Position numbers and translations under genes: made by a program. Below are positions 37,530 to 48,398 of a DNA stretch of 64,000 nt, in pieces; the first letter of the stretch is position 1; every line of letters starts with the position of its first letter. The stretch covers positions 62,001-126,000 of the forward strand of contig JARLGZ010000269.1 in the NCBI GenBank assembly GCA_031292515.1, read 5' to 3'. Source of the stretch: Puia sp. (GTDB lineage Bacteria > Bacteroidota > Bacteroidia > Chitinophagales > Chitinophagaceae). A model generated the notes under the pieces. The model searched no databases. It was not told where the DNA came from and saw only the letters and a list, made by a program, of their open reading frames with translations.

Positions 37530-39912
37530 CGTCCTCCGCGATAAGGATCTTTCTGAGCCGCTGATACATGAAGGACACGACCAGCAGCAATACGCCCAGG
37601 CAAAAGAACGCAGCGATCTTTCCCGTCACGGGAATATCGCGGATATCGAAGAGGAATAATTTTAGCAATGTAATGGAGAACAGGCTCAAAGAGATGATGC
37701 GAAGAGGCCTGAATTTGTTGCGCATGCCGGCCCACATAAAACCGAATGAGCAAAGCCCCCACAAAACCGGCAGGCCGGCCTTTATATAGACCTGTTGTAT
37801 ATAGGCGAATGAAAGCCGCGGGCTATGGAAAAGCTGGTTGACAATGAGCTGGATCTCCGCGCTGAGAAAAATCACGGTTACGGCGCAGGACAACCAGGTC
37901 ACGAAAGGCAAAGAGGCTCCCAAACTCATTTTCCCATTTCTTATCCATCCGGTCAGCCGGACAATCATCCCGGCGACCAGCAGGGCCCCTGCCCAATGAG
38001 CCATGAAATGAACGGAATAGAGGCCGGATGACAATATGGTTGTCTGGATCTTATAGACATCGGAAATAAATAACAGGTAAAGAACGATGTTGTACACCAA
38101 TAGCCAGGAGCCGTATCGCATGTCAGGGAACCAATTCCACTGACTGGCCGCATAGGAGATAATCGTGGACCAGCCCAATACATACAATAAGAGATAGAGT
38201 TCGGCCAGGCTGGTATGGGGATGATAATAGCTGAACTGGTGATGGATCTCCAGGATGCCGCCTCCAAACATCAGGAAAATTCCGATGACGATCGTAGCAT
38301 AACGAGCCATCCTGATACCGTTTCCAGGGCCTTCTTTTTTCCGGTTAACACCCTGTAGCCTGAACAAAGCATAACAGCACAGGGCTGCATACAGGGTTGT
38401 CATCAGACCCTTATTGAATACGACCGGCAGGAGGACAGATACGGAGCCGTAGACATTTTCCCAATCCATAAACAGGCTTATGAGCATGGCCGACCATACG
38501 AGCAGGCAGGCGGCTCCGAGGATCCGGATTCCGGATTTTGTAAACAACCAATACAGGACCACCGATTCGGAAGCCCAGAAGAGGGTTATATAATGACCGT
38601 TCAACTGAATCGGGGCCGTAAGCGAAATAAAGCTCAAGGTGATACCGATGAGCAGGTAGAGAATATTGGTATCCACTTTTTTCTTGCGGAACAGAAAATA
38701 AGAAGCCGCCAGGTTGAACAAAGCCATAGAAGCACTGAACAGCCCGAGCCGGCCATCTTCATGAAGTTGTTTCAGCAGGTAGAGCCCCGCAGCGGAATAG
38801 ACACAGGTATTCGCCAGCAGGATGCCGAAATCGGAAGCGATAAAACGCTTATTTCCCCGTACCGTATGCGCGATATTGATGGCAAAGAAAAGCACATAAA
38901 ATAGCGTGGCGAACAATAGCCCGTCCCGGTAGACCTTGAGTGCCACCGGATCGCCGAGAGTAAACAACCAGGATGAAAAAAGCAGGATGGTAAAGACAAA
39001 AGCCAGCAGGTTGAGGAGCCGCCACGCTTTAAAATATGCGATCACCAGCAAACCGGTATTCAGGATCAGCAGGTAGAGGAACAGGGAGATATAATCCCCA
39101 CTCCCGTTGCTGGCCATAAAAGGAGATGCAAAACCTCCGACCAGTGCGATGACCGCCAGCTCCTGCCGCTCATACAGCAGGGATAGCAGGACGGCAAACC
39201 CGGTGATGACAAGCATGATGATAAAAGCCACTAGCTGCCCGAACAACGCATATTGATGGAAAGCCAGCGCGACACTGAAATAAAGGATGGCCAATCCCCC
39301 GCCTACCAGTACCGAGCTGAAAGCCTTGTAGCTATTTCGCATCCGGTGGGCCAGCGCGATCAGGATACCCCCGCAAAGCAAGCCGATACCTACCCGCCCG
39401 ATGGGACCGATCCAGTCGTTGTCGATGGCATATTTTACAAAGAACCCGATCGCGAGTACCAGGATGGCGATACCGATCTTCGAGACGAGATTTTCGCCGA
39501 TAAATTTTTCGAGATCCGGATGGCGCTCAAAAAACCCGGGTTCGGAATGGGCATTCTGCAAAACGGGTGGAACGGGGACAGACTGCTGACCCGAACCGAT
39601 CTTCATCAATGGATCACCTGTCTCGCCGGATCTTACAGCTGCCGGAGATTCCACCAGAGATTTCGCCGGAGACTGCGTTGGAGCTTGTGCCGGAGAGTGT
39701 TTCGGGGATTGTTCCCCGGGAGTCACGACGGTCTTTTCCTCCTTTTCCTTCGTCTCCATTTTTGTCTCCATTCCCCGAACGAACCGGTCGAGTTGCGCCT
39801 GTAGACGGCGGATCTCTTCTTCCAGGTTTGTGATGCGATCCCCGACCCTCTTCCGCAAAGAGAGGATCACCCCGAGGATGATAAAAAAGAGTAAAATGAT
39901 GATCGCATCCAT
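37510..39912 (-). CDS. DUF2339 multi-pass membrane protein
   Basis: 800 aa, N-terminal TM plus coiled coil, Pro/Ser linker, then ENLVSKIGIAILVLAIGFFVKYAIDNDWIGPIGRVGIGLLCGGILI. Confidence 0.82.
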   Translation of the reverse strand: MDAIIILLFFIILGVILSLRKRVGDRITNLEEEIRRLQAQLDRFVRGMETKMETKEKEEKTVVTPGEQSPKHSPAQAPTQSPAKSLVESPAAVRSGETGDPLMKIGSGQQSVPVPPVLQNAHSEPGFFERHPDLEKFIGENLVSKIGIAILVLAIGFFVKYAIDNDWIGPIGRVGIGLLCGGILIALAHRMRNSYKAFSSVLVGGGLAILYFSVALAFHQYALFGQLVAFIIMLVITGFAVLLSLLYERQELAVIALVGGFASPFMASNGSGDYISLFLYLLILNTGLLVIAYFKAWRLLNLLAFVFTILLFSSWLFTLGDPVALKVYRDGLLFATLFYVLFFAINIAHTVRGNKRFIASDFGILLANTCVYSAAGLYLLKQLHEDGRLGLFSASMALFNLAASYFLFRKKKVDTNILYLLIGITLSFISLTAPIQLNGHYITLFWASESVVLYWLFTKSGIRILGAACLLVWSAMLISLFMDWENVYGSVSVLLPVVFNKGLMTTLYAALCCYALFRLQGVNRKKEGPGNGIRMARYATIVIGIFLMFGGGILEIHHQFSYYHPHTSLAELYLLLYVLGWSTIISYAASQWNWFPDMRYGSWLLVYNIVLYLLFISDVYKIQTTILSSGLYSVHFMAHWAGALLVAGMIVRLTGWIRNGKMSLGASLPFVTWLSCAVTVIFLSAEIQLIVNQLFHSPRLSFAYIQQVYIKAGLPVLWGLCSFGFMWAGMRNKFRPLRIISLSLFSITLLKLFLFDIRDIPVTGKIAAFFCLGVLLLVVSFMYQRLRKILIAEDGEKKNE

Positions 39913-40063
39913 GACAGGCTATCTTTGTGAAAGATAAAGATAGAAGGCGAAATCGGCAAGTACAAGAGAAATGGGAGGGAGTTAGGGCGCATAGCCCGGA
40001 TTCAGCCAGGGAAAGCCGGTCATGGCAACCCCAAACCCGGGTCATCGTGAGCCCAAACCGGGG

Positions 40064-40843
40064 TCATGGCAGGTTCAATTCGAGGTAGACGGGACAATGG
40101 TCGCTCTGCTTTACATCCGGGTAGATATCCGCCCCGGTCAAATTCTTTTGAAGGGTGTCCGTCACGTTTATATAATCGATCCTCCATCCCTTGTTCTGCT
40201 GTCTAACGGTGGGAAACCTTTGGCTCCACCAACTGTAACGGTGCGGTTCGGGATGGAATTGCCGGAATGCATCGATCCACCCGGCAGCCAGGAGCCGATC
40301 CATCCAGGCCCTTTCCGGCGGTAAAAAGCCCGATGAATTTTTATTGCCTTTCGGATCATGGATATCTATTTCCCGGTGGGCGATATTATAGTCTCCGCAG
40401 AGGATCAGCCGGGGATGCTCCTGTTTCAGCTTTTCGAGGTAGAGAAAGAATTCCTCCAGCCAGTGATATTTGAACGCTTGTCTTTCCTCGCCGGAACTGC
40501 CGGACGGAAAGTAAGCATTGATCAGCCTGAGGGGACCGAAATCCAGCTGGATCACCCTTCCCTCGTCGTCGCTTACCTGGTGGCCCGTTCCATATTCTAC
40601 ATGATCGGGGGTGATCTTTGTAAAGACCGCGACCCCGCTATAACCTTTTTTTTGGGCAGAGAACCAATAGTCCCGGAAGCCCAGATTGGTAAACTGCCTG
40701 TGGTCGACATTGTCCTTGTGAGCCTTTGTCTCCTGGAGACAAATGATATCAGCGGGGTTGGTCTTCAGCCATTCCATAAGACCCTTGTTCATGGCAGACC
40801 TTATGCCATTAACATTATAACTGACGATACGAAGTGAAGACAT
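40064..40843 (-). CDS. xth: Exodeoxyribonuclease III / AP endonuclease
   Basis: 259 aa; LRIVSYNVNGIRSAMNKGLMEWLKTNPADIICLQETKAH...CGDYNIAHREIDIHDP...WRIDYINVT...SDHCPVYLELNLP. Confidence 0.92.
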   Translation of the reverse strand: MSSLRIVSYNVNGIRSAMNKGLMEWLKTNPADIICLQETKAHKDNVDHRQFTNLGFRDYWFSAQKKGYSGVAVFTKITPDHVEYGTGHQVSDDEGRVIQLDFGPLRLINAYFPSGSSGEERQAFKYHWLEEFFLYLEKLKQEHPRLILCGDYNIAHREIDIHDPKGNKNSSGFLPPERAWMDRLLAAGWIDAFRQFHPEPHRYSWWSQRFPTVRQQNKGWRIDYINVTDTLQKNLTGADIYPDVKQSDHCPVYLELNLP

Positions 40844-40909
40844 ACCTTAGTTTGCATTAAATTTGAAGCGCTGCAATTTACAATTTGTCAATAGACCAGC
40901 CTTGTTAAT

Positions 40910-41662
40910 ATGGAAAAAACAGACAGGATTATCCCGGCAAAAGAGCCTATCTACCTGGAAGGACCGCGGAGCCGCAGATATGAGTTGGGCTTTGCCTGGC
41001 AGGTATTCACCGAGTTCATCAAAGGATTCCGGACCCTTCATTTTGCAGGCCCCTGCATCACGGTTTTCGGCTCCGCCCGTTTCAAGGAAGACCATCCGGA
41101 CTATCAATATGCGCGGGAATTTGGCGGCCTGATTGCCGGGATGGGCATGACTACCATGACAGGAGGTGGTCCGGGCATCATGGAAGCTGCCAACCGGGGC
41201 GCCTTTGAGCAGGGGGGGGCTTCGGTCGGTTGCAATATCAAGCTTCCCTTTGAACAGCAGCCCAACCCTTATGTGCAGACGTCCATCACCTTCGATCACT
41301 TTTTTGTGAGAAAGACGATGATGATAAAATACTCCTATGCATTTATCATCATGCCGGGAGGATTTGGGACGATGGACGAGTTCTTCGAGACGCTGACGAT
41401 GGTACAAACCAAGACCTTATTGCAGTTTCCGATCGTATTGTTCGGCAAGGAATACTACCGGGAACTCTGGGAATATATGGAATACATGGCGCAGCAGGGG
41501 ACGATCTCGAAAGAGGATCTTTCCCTGGTCATGCTTACCGACAGCACCCGTGAGGCCATGGAACACATCATGACCTTTATAAATAAGAATTACAAGGCCC
41601 GTCCCCGAAAGAGACTTTGGTGGTTGTTCGAAAAAAAAGCCAGGATTCCGTCCTCGAAATGA
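40910..41662 (+). CDS. LOG-family (TIGR00730) Rossmann-fold nucleotide-processing protein
   Basis: 250 aa; TVFGSARF, MTGGGPGIMEAANRGAFE, IIMPGGFGTMDEFFETLTM. Confidence 0.88.
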   Translation: MEKTDRIIPAKEPIYLEGPRSRRYELGFAWQVFTEFIKGFRTLHFAGPCITVFGSARFKEDHPDYQYAREFGGLIAGMGMTTMTGGGPGIMEAANRGAFEQGGASVGCNIKLPFEQQPNPYVQTSITFDHFFVRKTMMIKYSYAFIIMPGGFGTMDEFFETLTMVQTKTLLQFPIVLFGKEYYRELWEYMEYMAQQGTISKEDLSLVMLTDSTREAMEHIMTFINKNYKARPRKRLWWLFEKKARIPSSK

Positions 41663-41695
41663 TTAGGATTCCTGCATATCCGCTATGCGCGCAAT

Positions 41696-42028
41696 ATGCT
41701 GTTTATCGTCGCCGGCATCCAGTTGCTCGGCCTGTTCGGTATAAAAGCCGCCGAAGGCCCCGAAAGAACGCTCACCGTCGGCATCGTCGTTTTTATTGCA
41801 CTGGTATTTGCCGGCCTGGGCTTATGGACAAAGAAGAAGCCCTATGCAGCCATTCTGACGGCCCTGATCTTTTACGGCGCCCTGCTGATCCTGGACGCGG
41901 TCTTTGAGCCGGCCAGCCTATTTAGTGGCCTCCTGCTAAAGATCGGGATCATCGTCGCTCTGATATCAGGCCTTCGCAATGCGAAAGAAGGAGAGGACTT
42001 GAAAAAGACATTCGGCCAGGACCAGTAA
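41696..42028 (+). CDS. Small multi-pass membrane protein, unknown
   Basis: 110 aa with several TM-like segments. Confidence 0.5.
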   Translation: MLFIVAGIQLLGLFGIKAAEGPERTLTVGIVVFIALVFAGLGLWTKKKPYAAILTALIFYGALLILDAVFEPASLFSGLLLKIGIIVALISGLRNAKEGEDLKKTFGQDQ

Positions 42029-42091
42029 TAGGCCGGTAGCTTCGAAATAACGGCATCAATGCATATGATTAGCTTTGTACGAATCGCCTGT

Positions 42092-42450
42092 TAGCCATAT
42101 CGCATCGGCGCTGTAATTAATTACCGCAATGGCGACAGCATGGGATAGCAGCTTGCGTTCGCCGGGTGACAACTTATGTATCTAGCTAATTTTGCGGTAA
42201 AATAAGACCTCCTGCGACATCGCGTCCGGCGCAAGCTTCGGCAGACGATAAAGACATTCCAAAGCATAACAGCTGGGTGGAATATCCGGTAACGTGCTGC
42301 AGGCAGCTGCACGTCATGTACTTATCGGAAGAACTAAAACAATCCTCGATAGCCATTCAAAGGTCATCCATATCTTGATTACGTCTGCGCCGAGACGATA
42401 TGGCTATTCCGGCGCGGCTTCAACACAGATGAAGCTGGCTATTCCGGCGC
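42092..42450. repeat. Non-coding element bounded by imperfect inverted repeats, with nested IR and direct repeats
   Basis: TAGCCATATCGCATCGGCGC at 42092 vs reverse complement of 42387..42406 TAGCCATATCGTCTCGGCGC (18/20); inner TTACCGCAA (42121)/TTGCGGTAA (42192); direct repeat TGGCTATTCCGGCGC at 42401 and 42436. Confidence 0.6.
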
Positions 42451-42497
42451 ACCTTAAAACTCTGAACCTAAGGAGATTCTAAAAGTCTTTAAAAAAT

Positions 42498-43334
42498 CTA
42501 ACTCTTCTTATTAGTCGGGATCACGACTCCCAGGCTCAATATCATTTCATAAGTCCCGAACGACTGCTTGGCCTTCCCCTCGTACACATTCACCCCTGAA
42601 TAACGGGCATAATCCAGTTTGTTGGAATATTCCAGGTAGACATGCCTGAAGAAAGTAGCGCGAAGAGATCCTTCGGCGCCTGTATTCCAGCCTCCGAATT
42701 GAAAGCCCTGGTGATTGGCTTCACCGAACAGGCTGTTTTGCGTATGTGGGATGACGGGACCTACGCCGAATTTGCCGAGGAAATCCAGTTTCACCTTTTC
42801 ATCATGAGTGTGCAGGATATGCATTTTTTTCGTGACATTGAAAAGCAGGAAGTTCGCGCCGTTGTTGAGGAAATAATAAAAACCGTTGTTTGCATTAAAG
42901 ACGACCATGGAATCTACCTGGCGATGGTTCAACTCGCCCTTGATATGCATGTTCTGATCGGACATGATATATTTGGTGTGATCAAAATTGATCTCAAAGC
43001 CCCATCCTCTTTTATCGTCCAGGAGAAAACCCAGCCGGTAATTGTATTGAGGGATGCTGAGGGCTTCCTGGAACAAGCCCTCGTTCCAGCCTTTATGATC
43101 ATGCGCGGAGACATTGGAAAAGGTATAGTTGTTACCCAGGGAGGGCTGGGATACGTGGAGGCTGCTGCGGGTGTACCACTCGCCGTTATAACCCCAGGAG
43201 GCATAGACTTCCTTGATAAAATGTTTCTTTTTCTTGGGAGGCTGGGTCTGTGAAAAGCCCCTGAAAGAGAGGGCAGCAGCCATAAAGGTCAGTAAAAGCG
43301 CCGGAACACGGAATCCTGTCATTTTTTTACTCAT
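42498..43334 (-). CDS. Secreted/outer-membrane beta-rich protein of unknown function
   Basis: 278 aa, signal peptide, alternating hydrophobic strands; no family recognised. Confidence 0.55.
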   Translation of the reverse strand: MSKKMTGFRVPALLLTFMAAALSFRGFSQTQPPKKKKHFIKEVYASWGYNGEWYTRSSLHVSQPSLGNNYTFSNVSAHDHKGWNEGLFQEALSIPQYNYRLGFLLDDKRGWGFEINFDHTKYIMSDQNMHIKGELNHRQVDSMVVFNANNGFYYFLNNGANFLLFNVTKKMHILHTHDEKVKLDFLGKFGVGPVIPHTQNSLFGEANHQGFQFGGWNTGAEGSLRATFFRHVYLEYSNKLDYARYSGVNVYEGKAKQSFGTYEMILSLGVVIPTNKKS

Positions 43335-43466
43335 AACTATCAGAGGTGCAAATACATGTGAATAAACCCGTTTGCGGGTGCGAAATTAGCCAAAAACAGC
43401 CACAATCACACCGGTTAACAACTGATTACCAAATTGGTTCACGGCCTTTCCAAGCCCCATCCGGTG

Positions 43467-46202
43467 TCAAACGTCATATTCCAAAACCGGCCGGAGCCAT
43501 CTCTCTACTTCTTCGAGCGGCATCTTCTTTCGGGCGGCATAGTCCACTACCTGGTCTTTCTCTATTTTTCCGACCCCGAAATATTTGCTTTCCGGGTGGG
43601 CGAAATACCAGCCGCTGACTGAGGAGGCGGGATACATCGCCAGCGATTCCGTCAGGATGATACCGGTATGGGTGGTCGCATCGAGCAGGTCGAACAGCTT
43701 CCTTTTCTCCGTATGATCCGGGCAGGCGGGATACCCGGGTGCGGGGCGGATGCCCATATACTGTTCCTGGATAAGCTGTTCATTGGTCAGGTGTTCGTCC
43801 GTCACATAGCCCCAATATTCCTTTCTCACCTTTTCATGCAGCAACTCTGTAAAAGCCTCGGCCAGGCGGTCAGCGAGCGCCTGCAGGATGATCTTGTTAT
43901 AATCGTCGTAGGCCGCCTCGAATCGTTTGATATGGGGTTCGATCCCTTCGATGGTGACGGCAAAGGCGCCGATATAATCGGTTTCTCCAGGTTCCCCGGG
44001 CTGGCTGGCCGGCTTGACAAAGTCCGCAAGGGAGAGGTTCGGCTGGCCCGGCGCTTTTTTTATTTGCTGACGCAGGCATTCGAGGCGCACTTCTCTCGCT
44101 GAACCCGCTTGCACGGTGAGGGTGTCTTTTCCGTCAGAATTGGCGGGCCAGAAGCCGATCACGCCTCTTGCCTTCAGCCAGTTTTCTTTTACGATCTGCG
44201 CGAGCAGTGCTTGGGCGTCGTTGTAAAGCCGGGTGGCTTCAACGCCCACTTTTTCATCGGTCAGGATCTGCGGAAATTTTCCATGCAGCTCCCAGGCGAT
44301 AAAAAACGGCCCCCAGTCGATATAAGGTACGATGGCGGCAAGATCATAGCCGTCGAAGGCTTTGGTGCCGGTAAACGACGGGGTCACCGGTTTAAAATGT
44401 TCCCAGTCGATGACCGTTTTGTTCGCTTGCGCTTTTGGAAAAGACAGGTATTGTTTGGAGGACTTCTTGTTGCTGAAATCCTCCTTGAGCTTTGTGTATT
44501 CTTTCCGGATGGTCGCTAAAAATTCCGGTTTCTGTTCTTTGTTTAGCAGGGAACCGGCCACCGTCACGCTGCGGGAGGCGTCCAGCACGTGCACGACACC
44601 GTGGTCGAATTCCGGGGCGATCTTTACAGCCGTATGCATACGGGACGTCGTGGCGCCTCCGATCAGCAGCGGAACGCCGAAATCCAGCCTTTTCATTTCG
44701 CGGGCGACGTGTACCATTTCATCCAGGGAGGGGGTGATCAGGCCGCTGAGCCCGATGATCGCCACCTTCTCTTTTTTGGCTGTGTCCAGGATCCTGTCGG
44801 CGGATACCATCACGCCCAGGTCGATGATATCATATCCGTTACAACCCAGTACCACTCCGACGATATTTTTTCCGATATCATGCACATCTCCTTTCACGGT
44901 GGCGAGCAGGATTTTAGCCGCGCCGGCTCCTTCTTCGTTTTTCGTACCCGATTTTTCGTGCGCCAGGCGGCGTTCTTCTTTTTCGGCTTCTATATAGGGG
45001 GTCAGCACGGCAACCGATTTTTTCATGACGCGCGCACTCTTTACGACCTGGGGCAGGAACATCTTGCCGCTGCCGAAAAGATCGCCGACTACATTCATCC
45101 CGGCCATCAGTGGCCCTTCTATGACGTCCAGGGGCTTCGGATATTTTTGTCGCGCTTCTTCCGTATCGGCGTCGATATATTCGGTGATGCCGTTGACGAG
45201 GGCATGTTTGAGGCGTTCCTCTACATCTTTCTTGCGCCAGGCCTCATCTTTTACTTCCACCTTATCCTTGGCCTTCACCGTTTCGGCAAAGGCAAGCAGT
45301 TTGTCGGTCGCATCGGCATGGCGGTTCAGGATTACATCTTCGCAGAGATCTCTCAGGACGGGTTCTATCTCATCGTATACCACCAGCTGACCGGCATTGA
45401 CGATACCCATGTCCATGCCGGCTTTGATCGCATAGTAAAGGAATACGCTGTGCATAGCCTCACGCACGGTCTCATTGCCGCGGAAAGAGAAGGACATATT
45501 GCTGACGCCACCGCTGATCTTCGTGAGCGGCATTTTTTGCTTGATCTCTTTGATGGCTTCGATGAAATCTACCGCATAGTTGTTGTGTTCTTCGATACCC
45601 GTTGCGATGGCGAATATATTCGGGTCGAAGATGATGTCCTGCGGATCGAAGCCCACTTGTTCCGTCAGTATTTTATAGGCTCTCCAGCTGATATCCACCT
45701 TTTTCCGGAGGGTGTCCGCCTGGCCGTTCTCGTCGAATGCCATGACGATCACCGCTGCGCCATAACTCTTGCAGATGATGGCCTGTTCGATAAATTTCTC
45801 CTCTCCTTCCTTCATGGAGATGGAGTTCACTATGCATTTGCCCTGCACGCATTTAAGACCCGCTTCTATGATAGAGAACTTCGAAGAATCGATCATGACC
45901 GGGATCTTCGCGATATCGGGTTCGGCCTGGAGCAGGTTGAGATAGGTCTGCATGGCTTTCTCTCCGTCGAGCAGCGCATCGTCCATGTTGACGTCCAATA
46001 CCTGGGCCCCGTTCTCCACTTGCTGTCTGGCTACGCTCAGGGCTTCTTCATATTTGTTGTCGCGGATAAGACGGGCGAACTTCTTGGAACCCGTCACATT
46101 GGTGCGTTCCCCTACGTTCACGAAATTCGTTTCCGGGCGGATCACCAGCGGCTCGAGACCCGATAACCGGAGAAAAGGCTTGATGATAGTTGTTCCTGAC
46201 AT
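43467..46202 (-). CDS. metH: Methionine synthase, C-terminal half (pterin-binding, cobalamin-binding, reactivation domains)
   Basis: 911 aa; [64 protein letters not shown]. Confidence 0.93.
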   Translation of the reverse strand: MSGTTIIKPFLRLSGLEPLVIRPETNFVNVGERTNVTGSKKFARLIRDNKYEEALSVARQQVENGAQVLDVNMDDALLDGEKAMQTYLNLLQAEPDIAKIPVMIDSSKFSIIEAGLKCVQGKCIVNSISMKEGEEKFIEQAIICKSYGAAVIVMAFDENGQADTLRKKVDISWRAYKILTEQVGFDPQDIIFDPNIFAIATGIEEHNNYAVDFIEAIKEIKQKMPLTKISGGVSNMSFSFRGNETVREAMHSVFLYYAIKAGMDMGIVNAGQLVVYDEIEPVLRDLCEDVILNRHADATDKLLAFAETVKAKDKVEVKDEAWRKKDVEERLKHALVNGITEYIDADTEEARQKYPKPLDVIEGPLMAGMNVVGDLFGSGKMFLPQVVKSARVMKKSVAVLTPYIEAEKEERRLAHEKSGTKNEEGAGAAKILLATVKGDVHDIGKNIVGVVLGCNGYDIIDLGVMVSADRILDTAKKEKVAIIGLSGLITPSLDEMVHVAREMKRLDFGVPLLIGGATTSRMHTAVKIAPEFDHGVVHVLDASRSVTVAGSLLNKEQKPEFLATIRKEYTKLKEDFSNKKSSKQYLSFPKAQANKTVIDWEHFKPVTPSFTGTKAFDGYDLAAIVPYIDWGPFFIAWELHGKFPQILTDEKVGVEATRLYNDAQALLAQIVKENWLKARGVIGFWPANSDGKDTLTVQAGSAREVRLECLRQQIKKAPGQPNLSLADFVKPASQPGEPGETDYIGAFAVTIEGIEPHIKRFEAAYDDYNKIILQALADRLAEAFTELLHEKVRKEYWGYVTDEHLTNEQLIQEQYMGIRPAPGYPACPDHTEKRKLFDLLDATTHTGIILTESLAMYPASSVSGWYFAHPESKYFGVGKIEKDQVVDYAARKKMPLEEVERWLRPVLEYDV

Positions 46203-46325
46203 CGTTACGGTATCTATTTAAATTTCATTACATCTTCTTATAAACACGTCTCCTATAAGTATCTTCTCATCACTCAAGTATCCACTCTCCAATACACCCA
46301 CTCTCCACCTAACGACTCTTCATCC

Positions 46326-46360
46326 CACTCACCACTCACCACTCACCACTCACCACTCAC
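46326..46360 (-). repeat. Five perfect heptads at the end of the N-terminal metH gene
   Basis: (CACTCAC)x5 on plus = (GTGAGTG)x5 on minus; supplies TGA stop of 46357..47379. Confidence 0.9.
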
Positions 46361-47379
46361 AATGGCGCCAGCTCCGTTTCGACGACGGGCAGCTGTCTTG
46401 GCCTGATCTTCTTCACTTGTTCCGCAATATGACGGATATGATCGGGTGTGGTCCCGCAACAGCCCCCTACGATATTTACAAAGCCTTCCTCGGCCCATTC
46501 CTCGATAAAGTGGGCGGTCTGCTCGGGCTGTTCGTCATATTCTCCCATCGCATTCGGCAACCCGGCGTTGGGATAGGCGGAGGTATAACAGGCAGCGATC
46601 TGGCTAAGCTCTTCTATATGGGAGCGCATTTCGACGGCGCCAAGCGCGCAGTTCAGGCCGATGCTGAGCGGCCGGGCATGCATCACCGAAACATAGAAGG
46701 CTTCCAGGGTCTGACCGCTCAGCGTGCGGCCGCTGGCATCGGTAATGGTCCCGCTGATCAGGATGGGTAATTCCTTTTGCTTCGAATCCCGGAAATATTT
46801 TTTGATGGCAAAGATGGCTGCCTTGGCATTGAGCGTATCGAATATCGTCTCGATCAGCAGCAGGTCCACCCCGCCATCGACAAGGCCCTTTACCTGTTCG
46901 TAATAGGCCGCGGAGACTTCATCGAAGCTGACTGCGCGGAAGCCCGGGTTATTCACGTCGGGAGAAAGAGAAAGCGTCTTACTCATGGGGCCGATCGCGC
47001 CCGCTACAAAACGGGGCTTTTCAGGGTTGCGCGCCGTATAGTCTCCCGCTGCCTTCCCGGCAATCTTCGCGGCCGCTACATTCAGCTCATATGACAGGGC
47101 CTCCATATGATAGTCGGCCATGCTGATCGCCTGCGAATTAAAAGTATTGGTCTCGATGATATCGGCGCCCGCTTCCAGGTATTCGCGGTGTATCCCTTCG
47201 ATGATGGCAGGCTGCGTGAGACATAACAGGTCGTTATTGCCTTTCACATCGGTAGGCCAATCTTTAAACCTGTCTCCGCGATAATCTTTTTCTTCGAGCT
47301 TGTGTCTTTGAATCATGGTCCCCATGGCCCCGTCGATGATCAGTATGCGTTCTTTCAGGCAATCCTGGATAGTCTTCAT
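46357..47379 (-). CDS. Methionine synthase, N-terminal homocysteine-binding half
   Basis: 340 aa; [23 protein letters not shown]...[15 protein letters not shown]...[18 protein letters not shown]. Confidence 0.92.
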   Translation of the reverse strand: MKTIQDCLKERILIIDGAMGTMIQRHKLEEKDYRGDRFKDWPTDVKGNNDLLCLTQPAIIEGIHREYLEAGADIIETNTFNSQAISMADYHMEALSYELNVAAAKIAGKAAGDYTARNPEKPRFVAGAIGPMSKTLSLSPDVNNPGFRAVSFDEVSAAYYEQVKGLVDGGVDLLLIETIFDTLNAKAAIFAIKKYFRDSKQKELPILISGTITDASGRTLSGQTLEAFYVSVMHARPLSIGLNCALGAVEMRSHIEELSQIAACYTSAYPNAGLPNAMGEYDEQPEQTAHFIEEWAEEGFVNIVGGCCGTTPDHIRHIAEQVKKIRPRQLPVVETELAPL

Positions 47380-47696
47380 ATCTTCTCCTTTTTCCCATCA
47401 TTGCATGGGACGTTTCGTGAATAGATAAAAATACAATCGGCAAGCCGACAGCCTTAAACCTGTTAACGTAATCCGATAAAATGTTGCTGAATACTGTCTT
47501 ACGAGGGAAATAACCGGCTGGTAGGTATTGTGGGATTATTTCAGTCGTTTATTAGTTCAGTTTTTCCTTTCACTTCATCGAAGCGTTAGAACCGGCAGGC
47601 TGAACAATAAACAAATCCGCCTGCCCGAGCACCGCAAATATACGAGGAAATCACGAAACTACCAATGGCCGGTGCCGGACGCCCGTTTGAGGTGCT

Positions 47697-48323
47697 TTAT
47701 TTCCCGGACATATAGTTTTCTACGGGGAGCCGGTTGGTGATGGAACGGGCCAGCGTCATTTCGTCGGCATACTCCAGTTCGCCGCCAAACGCGATGCCAC
47801 GCGCGATCGTAGTGATCCGGGCAGGTATTCCGGCAGCCTGCAGTTTTTTCTGGATATAATAGATGGTGGTATCACCCTGTATATTGGGGTTCAGGGCAAA
47901 GATCAGTTCCTGGATCTTTTCTTTCTGCACACGTGCGATCAGGGGTTCTATCGTCAATTGGTCGGGACCGATGCCGTCAAGGGGAGAAATGATACCCCCG
48001 AGGACATGATAGGTTCCGCTATACTGTTGGGTATTTTCTACGGCGATGACGTCCCGGACATTTTCTACGATACAGATCAGGTCCTGCTTGCGCATGGAAT
48101 TGGAACAGATCGAGCAGATATCACCATCGGCCACATTGTAACAACGTTGACAAAATTTGATCTCCGTCCTCATCTTGATAAGGGTCTCGCCGAACCCCTG
48201 TACAAAGGAAGGCTCCTGTTTCAGGAGATGCAATACCAGGCGGAGCGCGGTCTTCTTCCCGATCCCCGGCAGCTTGGCAAATTCATTGACGGCATTCTCC
48301 AGTAAGACGGATGAAAATTGCAT
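47697..48323 (-). CDS. recR: Recombination protein RecR
   Basis: Start MQFSSVLLENAVNEFAKLPGIGKKTALRLVLHLL; CQRCYNVADGDICSICSN zinc finger; TOPRIM segment. Confidence 0.95.
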   Translation of the reverse strand: MQFSSVLLENAVNEFAKLPGIGKKTALRLVLHLLKQEPSFVQGFGETLIKMRTEIKFCQRCYNVADGDICSICSNSMRKQDLICIVENVRDVIAVENTQQYSGTYHVLGGIISPLDGIGPDQLTIEPLIARVQKEKIQELIFALNPNIQGDTTIYYIQKKLQAAGIPARITTIARGIAFGGELEYADEMTLARSITNRLPVENYMSGK

Positions 48324-48398
48324 GCGGCAAAGATAAGAAATAGCGCCGACCTTGGGGAGAACGCTTCGATACGGGATCATGATACGGGATCATATCCT

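Noticed and set aside
40021-40064. Two copies of CCAAACC(C/G)GGGTCAT next to the xth stop
   Set aside because: Only two short copies; probably a local duplication without further support.
44589-46166. 525-aa plus-strand ORF
   Set aside because: Entirely antisense to metH; composition is a reverse-complement shadow of a GC-rich gene. The same applies to 2906..3883, 23031..23867, 18845..19666 and 49927..50949.
47380-47660. Possible SAM or cobalamin riboswitch in the metH leader
   Set aside because: The minus-strand leader has hairpins (GGCAGGC/GCCTGCC, TCGGC-TT-GCCGA), but I could not find the conserved cores of SAM-I/SAM-II or the cobalamin B12 box. An Infernal scan would decide.
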